Positions 60,632-64,000 of a DNA stretch of 64,000 nt are shown piece by piece. The stretch spans positions 1 to 64,000 of the forward strand of contig CABIZF010000014.1 of the NCBI GenBank assembly GCA_902363135.1, read 5' to 3'. The first letter of the stretch is position 1. Every line of letters begins with the position of its first letter. The DNA is from Lachnospiraceae bacterium. GTDB lineage: Bacteria; Bacillota; Clostridia; Lachnospirales; Lachnospiraceae. The notes below the pieces were generated by a model. The model was given only the letters and a program-made list of their open reading frames with translations. It made no database searches and was not told where the DNA came from. The position numbers and the translations under genes are program-made.

Positions 60632-61276
60632 ATGGATATCGATCAGATTGAACGGCTGAAGCCGATGGAGATTGAGCAGAGAAGTTTTGAGATTATATCA
60701 CAGGAGGCGGGAGATGCGATCCCGGACGATGAGCGGGCGATGATTATCAAGCGCGTGATCCATACCTCCGCAGATTTTGACTACATTCAGAACCTCTGCT
60801 TTTCGGAAAATGCGGTACAGATCGCACAGAAGGCACTGAAAAACGGCGCATGGATCGTGACGGATACGAAGATGGCGCTCTCCGGTATCAATAAAAAGAG
60901 CCTGCAGCTGGCAGGCGGGGAGGCGCACTGCTTTATTTCGGATGAAGATATCGCACAGGCAGCAAAGGAGCAGGGGACTACCCGGGCATCCGTCTGCGTG
61001 GATAAGGCGGCACGGCTCGGACGTCCGCTGATCTATGCGGTGGGAAATGCGCCGACTGCGCTGATCCGCTTATATGAGCTGATCCGGCAGGGGACGTTCC
61101 GTCCGGAGCTGATCATCGGTGTACCGGTCGGCTTTGTCAATGTCGTACAGTCAAAGGAGCTGATCATGCAGACGGATGTGCCCTATATTGTGGCAAAGGG
61201 ACGCAAGGGCGGCAGCAACGTGGCGGCGGCGATCTGCAACGCGCTGCTGTATCAACTGGACGGGAGCAGAAAATAA
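60632..61276 (+). CDS. cbiC: Cobalt-precorrin-8 methylmutase CbiC
   Basis: Moves a methyl group from C11 to C12 to form cobyrinic acid. It has 214 residues. The catalytic His is in IKRVIHTSADFDYIQNL. ALKNGAWIVTDTKMALSGIN, VGNAPTALIRLYELI and IIGVPVGFVNVVQSKELIM, then AKGRKGGSNVAAAICNALLY, are standard. GGAGGAAACAT precedes the ATG, and it ends 3 bases before the next gene. Confidence 0.95.
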   Translation: MDIDQIERLKPMEIEQRSFEIISQEAGDAIPDDERAMIIKRVIHTSADFDYIQNLCFSENAVQIAQKALKNGAWIVTDTKMALSGINKKSLQLAGGEAHCFISDEDIAQAAKEQGTTRASVCVDKAARLGRPLIYAVGNAPTALIRLYELIRQGTFRPELIIGVPVGFVNVVQSKELIMQTDVPYIVAKGRKGGSNVAAAICNALLYQLDGSRK

Positions 61277-61279
61277 TAT

Positions 61280-63130
61280 ATGAAGGTATATCTGATACGT
61301 CACGGCGCGACGCCGGGCAATCTGGAAAAACGATATGTGGGGACGACGGATGAGCCATTGACAAAGGATGCGGTCACTGCCTTAAAAAAGCTGCGAGTGA
61401 GGTACCCGATTCCGGTGCAGGTTGTGACAAGTCCGCTGAAGCGCTGCATGCAGACGGCTTCCCTGCTGTTTCCGGGGATTCCTTCCGAATGCTGCGACGG
61501 GCTGAAGGAGTGCGATTTTGGCCGGTTCGAGTACCACAACTATATGGAGCTTAGCCGGGATGCAGAGTACCAGCGCTGGATCGACAGCAACGGTACCCTG
61601 CCGTTTCCGGGCGGTGAGAGCCAGAAGAGCTTTCAGGAACGCTGCTGTCAGGCGTTTTTAGAGAGTGTTGCGGCACTGCGACAGGCGGGCTGTGCATCCG
61701 TAGCCTATGTGGTGCATGGCGGGACAATCATGGCGCTGATGGAGCGCTTTTGTACAGAAGAAAAATCCTATTTTGACTGGCAGGTAAAAAACCAGGAGGG
61801 CTTTGCCTGTGAGATACAAGATGCGGCCAGGATCACGACGGACGCCCGTTTTATGCAGCTGACGGACCGGCTGCCGCTGCCGGAGGAGCGATTGCATAAA
61901 AGCGGCATCGAGGATGTCTATGTGGTACAGAAAAATGAACGCCTGCAGTGCGGCTACACGACGGGAAGCTGTGCGACGGCAGCGTCTCTTGCGGCGACGC
62001 GGATGCTGTTTACCGGAAAAATCTGCCGGGATGTACGGCTTCTGACGCCGAAGGGTGTCTCACTGGATCTGGAGATTGTACAGCCGGTAATCGGAGAAGG
62101 ACGCGCGTCCTGCGCAGTGCGTAAATTTGGCGGCGATGATCCGGATGCGACGGATGGGCTGCTGATTTTTGCAGAGGCAAAACAGGTGTCCCGAGGGGAT
62201 GCGGCAGAGATGCTTGTGCCGGGTATGCCGGATACAGATGCGGCAACGGAGTCTGCGCAGGTACTGATAGACGGTGGGGCAGGAGTCGGACGTGTCACGA
62301 AGCCGGGGCTGGAGCAGCCGATTGGGGCAGCGGCGATCAACCGTGTCCCACGCAGTATGATCACGCAGGGAGTCCGGGAGATATGCGCAGAGTTTGGCTA
62401 TACCGGGGCGATTCAGATCACGGTCTCGGTGCAGGGCGGAGAGGAGGTCGCAAAGCGTACCTTCAATCCACATCTCGGCATCCTGGGCGGTATCTCGATT
62501 CTCGGGACGAGCGGAATCGTCGTGCCGATGAGCGAACAGGCGCTGATCGACAGTATCCGTATCGAGATGCGTCAGAAGGTGCAAAACGGCGAGCGGCATC
62601 TGCTGATCACGCCGGGCAATTATGGTGCGGACTTTTTAAAGGGGCAGAAGCAGTACGAGCTGCTGCGGCCGGAGCACTCCATGAAGTGCAGCAACTACGT
62701 CGGGGAGACGCTGGATATGGCGCTGCAGCTTGGCGTAAAATCGATTCTGTTCGTCTCGCACATCGGGAAATTTATCAAGGTGTCCGGCGGCATTATGAAT
62801 ACGCATTCTGCCCATGCAGACTGCCGTGCAGAGCTGATGGCGGCGCAGGCGATGCGTGCCGGTGCGTCGGCGGATACCGTAAAGCAGCTGCTTACGACGA
62901 ACACGACGGAGGAGGCCGTCGGCATTTTAAAGGAGACCGGTGATCTGGAGGAAACCGTATCGGAAGCGATCCGCAGGATTCAGTTTTATCTGCAAAAGCA
63001 CGTCGGCGGGGAGCTGCGCACGGAGGTTGTGCTTTTCTCAAATCAGTATGGCTACCTCGGAGAGTCCGAAGGGGCGGAAGCACTGATGGAGCTGATAGCG
63101 GCGGAGAAGCAGAAGCTATATCGCGTTTAA
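61280..63130 (+). CDS. cobC-cbiD: CobC-CbiD fusion protein
   Basis: One 616-residue protein joins two B12 functions usually encoded apart. Residues 1 to about 205 are a histidine-phosphatase domain of the alpha-ribazole phosphatase (CobC) type: LIRHGATPGN with His8, and YVVHGGTIM with His146. From about 207, CbiD (cobalt-precorrin-5B C1-methyltransferase) begins; CGYTTGSCATAA at 224-235 is diagnostic, then FGGDDPDATDGLL, AINRVPRSMITQGVREI, GILGGISILGTSGIVVPMSE and HIGKFIKVSGGIMNTHSAHA. There is no stop or start in the linker. CobC acts late, at the nucleotide loop, and CbiD early, on the corrin ring. The stop TAA is joined to a family-C repeat. Confidence 0.93.
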   Translation: MKVYLIRHGATPGNLEKRYVGTTDEPLTKDAVTALKKLRVRYPIPVQVVTSPLKRCMQTASLLFPGIPSECCDGLKECDFGRFEYHNYMELSRDAEYQRWIDSNGTLPFPGGESQKSFQERCCQAFLESVAALRQAGCASVAYVVHGGTIMALMERFCTEEKSYFDWQVKNQEGFACEIQDAARITTDARFMQLTDRLPLPEERLHKSGIEDVYVVQKNERLQCGYTTGSCATAASLAATRMLFTGKICRDVRLLTPKGVSLDLEIVQPVIGEGRASCAVRKFGGDDPDATDGLLIFAEAKQVSRGDAAEMLVPGMPDTDAATESAQVLIDGGAGVGRVTKPGLEQPIGAAAINRVPRSMITQGVREICAEFGYTGAIQITVSVQGGEEVAKRTFNPHLGILGGISILGTSGIVVPMSEQALIDSIRIEMRQKVQNGERHLLITPGNYGADFLKGQKQYELLRPEHSMKCSNYVGETLDMALQLGVKSILFVSHIGKFIKVSGGIMNTHSAHADCRAELMAAQAMRAGASADTVKQLLTTNTTEEAVGILKETGDLEETVSEAIRRIQFYLQKHVGGELRTEVVLFSNQYGYLGESEGAEALMELIAAEKQKLYRV

Positions 63131-63217
63131 CCGAATCAGGCATTCCCTGCTTTCATTGCGTGAAGCAATAAGCTGCGAAGCAGCAAAGCGGATTGCGAAT
63201 ATCCGCCTGACGGAAAC
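63131..63217 (+). repeat. Family-C repeat between cobC-cbiD and cbiL
   Basis: CCGAATCAGGCATTCCCTGC follows the TAA stop directly, then TTTCATTGCGTGAAGCAATA, AGCTGCGAAGCAGC and AGCGGATTGCGAATATCCGC, ending CTGACGG. The outer CCGAATCAGGC and GCCTGACGG are roughly inverted. Confidence 0.7.
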
Positions 63218-63233
63218 GAAAAGGAGAAAAACA

Positions 63234-63923
63234 ATGAGTGGAATTTTAATAGGTGTAGGTGTCGGCCCGGGAGATCCGGAGCAGATGACCTTAAAGGCGG
63301 TGCGGATGATCCGGGAAAATGAAGTGATCGCCGTTCCGGGAAATGATGCGAAGGAGACGGTGGCTTACCGTATTGCGGTCCAGGCGGTACCGGAGCTGGA
63401 AAAGAAGACGCTGCTGGCGCTTCCGATGCCGATGATCAAAGATCGCGCAGAGCTGGCAAAGAATCACGATGCGGCGGCGTTTCAGGTCGAGAACGTGCTG
63501 AAGGAAGGAAAAAATGTCGTATTTCTGACACTTGGCGACCCGACGGTGTATTCGACCTTCATGTATGTCCACAGCCGGGTAAAGGCACACGGCTATGCGA
63601 CACAGATCGTGAGCGGTATCCCGTCATTCTGCGCGGCAGCGGCGCGGATGGATATCTCCCTGACTGAGTGGAATGAGGAGCTTCATGTCATCCCGGCGGT
63701 GCACAACATCGAGCAGGAGATCAGCTATCCGGGGACGCGCGTGCTCATGAAGTCGGCCCGCAAGATCGGAGCGGTAAAGGAGATGCTGATGCAGTCTGAC
63801 AGCCAGGTATTTATGGTAGAAAACTGCGGTATGGAAAATGAGCGGATCTTTACGAGAGCTGAGGATATTCCGGAGGATGCGAGCTACTATTCGCTGATTA
63901 TTGTGAAGGATCCGAAAAAATAA
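63234..63923 (+). CDS. cbiL: Cobalt-precorrin-2 C20-methyltransferase CbiL
   Basis: SAM-dependent methylation at C20 of cobalt-precorrin-2. It has 229 residues from ATG 63234, after AAAAGGAGAAAAACA. LIGVGVGPGDPEQMTLKAVR is the SAM-fold opening; VFLTLGDPTVYSTFMYVHSR and IVSGIPSFCAAAARMDISLT mark CbiL. It acts directly after CbiK. Met63156 is in frame but lies in the repeat. Confidence 0.94.
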   Translation: MSGILIGVGVGPGDPEQMTLKAVRMIRENEVIAVPGNDAKETVAYRIAVQAVPELEKKTLLALPMPMIKDRAELAKNHDAAAFQVENVLKEGKNVVFLTLGDPTVYSTFMYVHSRVKAHGYATQIVSGIPSFCAAAARMDISLTEWNEELHVIPAVHNIEQEISYPGTRVLMKSARKIGAVKEMLMQSDSQVFMVENCGMENERIFTRAEDIPEDASYYSLIIVKDPKK

Positions 63924-63950
63924 AACGAAAAAATAAGAGGAGGAATTATC

Positions 63951-64000
63951 ATGGTACATTTTGTAGGAGCAGGATCAGGCGCGGCGGATCTGATTACCGT
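63951..64000 (+). CDS. cbiF: Start of CbiF-type methyltransferase (cut by window)
   Basis: Only 17 codons are in the window: MVHFVGAGSGAADLITV, the N-terminal glycine-rich loop of the precorrin-4 C11-methyltransferase CbiF (CobM) type. GAGGAGGAATTATC precedes the ATG, 27 bases after cbiL. Related corrin methyltransferases share this loop, so the assignment rests on the MVHFVGAGxGAxDLIT wording and operon position. Confidence 0.75.
   Translation, partial: MVHFVGAGSGAADLIT

Noticed and set aside
1-64000. CRISPR arrays, tRNA and rRNA genes
   Set aside because: No regularly spaced short repeats, cloverleaf-like segments or rRNA stretches were recognised; the repeats found are irregularly dispersed and multi-hairpin.

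Overview
The window looks like a chromosomal segment from an anaerobic, endospore-forming Firmicute, most likely a gut Lachnospiraceae member. Supporting evidence is the run nusB-xseA-xseB-ispA-dxs-tlyA-nadK-argR-recN-spoIVB followed by spo0A, the NifS/NifU-type Fe-S genes, the FAD-dependent thymidylate synthase ThyX, two-subunit aspartate transcarbamylase (PyrB/PyrI), a GH112 phosphorylase for host-type galactosides and an anaerobic (early cobalt insertion) cobalamin pathway. No rRNA or tRNA gene and no CRISPR array was seen.

Layout. 1-860: debris of a mobile element (small Xre-type regulator, excisionase-like protein, frameshifted sigma-70-like remnant). 1194-3558: a short GH31-like C-terminal piece and a complete GH112 phosphorylase. 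3639-8465: a cell-surface locus with a small orphan protein, a lipoprotein, an SGNH hydrolase, an MBOAT acyltransferase and a DHHW protein, resembling alginate/exopolysaccharide O-acetylation sets. 8791-13742: thyX-folA, convergent pyrBI, a PH-domain protein, prfC. 14160-24963: Gls24 protein, then the nusB-to-spoIVB housekeeping cluster. 25035-29713: an accessory island sitting between spoIVB and spo0A, with an AT-rich AbiE toxin-antitoxin pair, two truncated genes joined end to end, an Eis-like acetyltransferase and an alpha/beta hydrolase. 30021-39590: spo0A, glgA, a SpoVB-like flippase, an iscR-nifS-nifU-mnmA operon, a D,D-carboxypeptidase and a HisJ-type phosphatase. 39838-44550: gap-pgk-tpiA and homoserine dehydrogenase.

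44569-64000 is one large tetrapyrrole/cobalamin operon behind a textbook promoter, a cobalamin riboswitch and an intrinsic terminator. It makes ALA by the C5 route (hemA, hemL), converts it to uroporphyrinogen III and precorrin-2 (hemB, hemC, a cobA-hemD fusion), oxidises it to sirohydrochlorin (Met8-like), inserts cobalt (cbiK), and carries corrin-ring and nucleotide-loop genes (cbiL, the start of cbiF, cbiC, a cobC-cbiD fusion, cbiB, cobD, cbiP, cobU, cobS and a CobU-like paralogue). An IS607-family element with an intact TnpB lies exactly between the Shine-Dalgarno sequence and the start codon of cbiB.

The most unusual general feature is a set of interspersed multi-hairpin intergenic repeats (called A, B and C here). 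Many copies begin at, or supply, the stop codon of the upstream gene, five of them lie inside the cobalamin operon, and they are rich in GCGAAGC mini-hairpins. Family B has terminal inverted repeats like a MITE.
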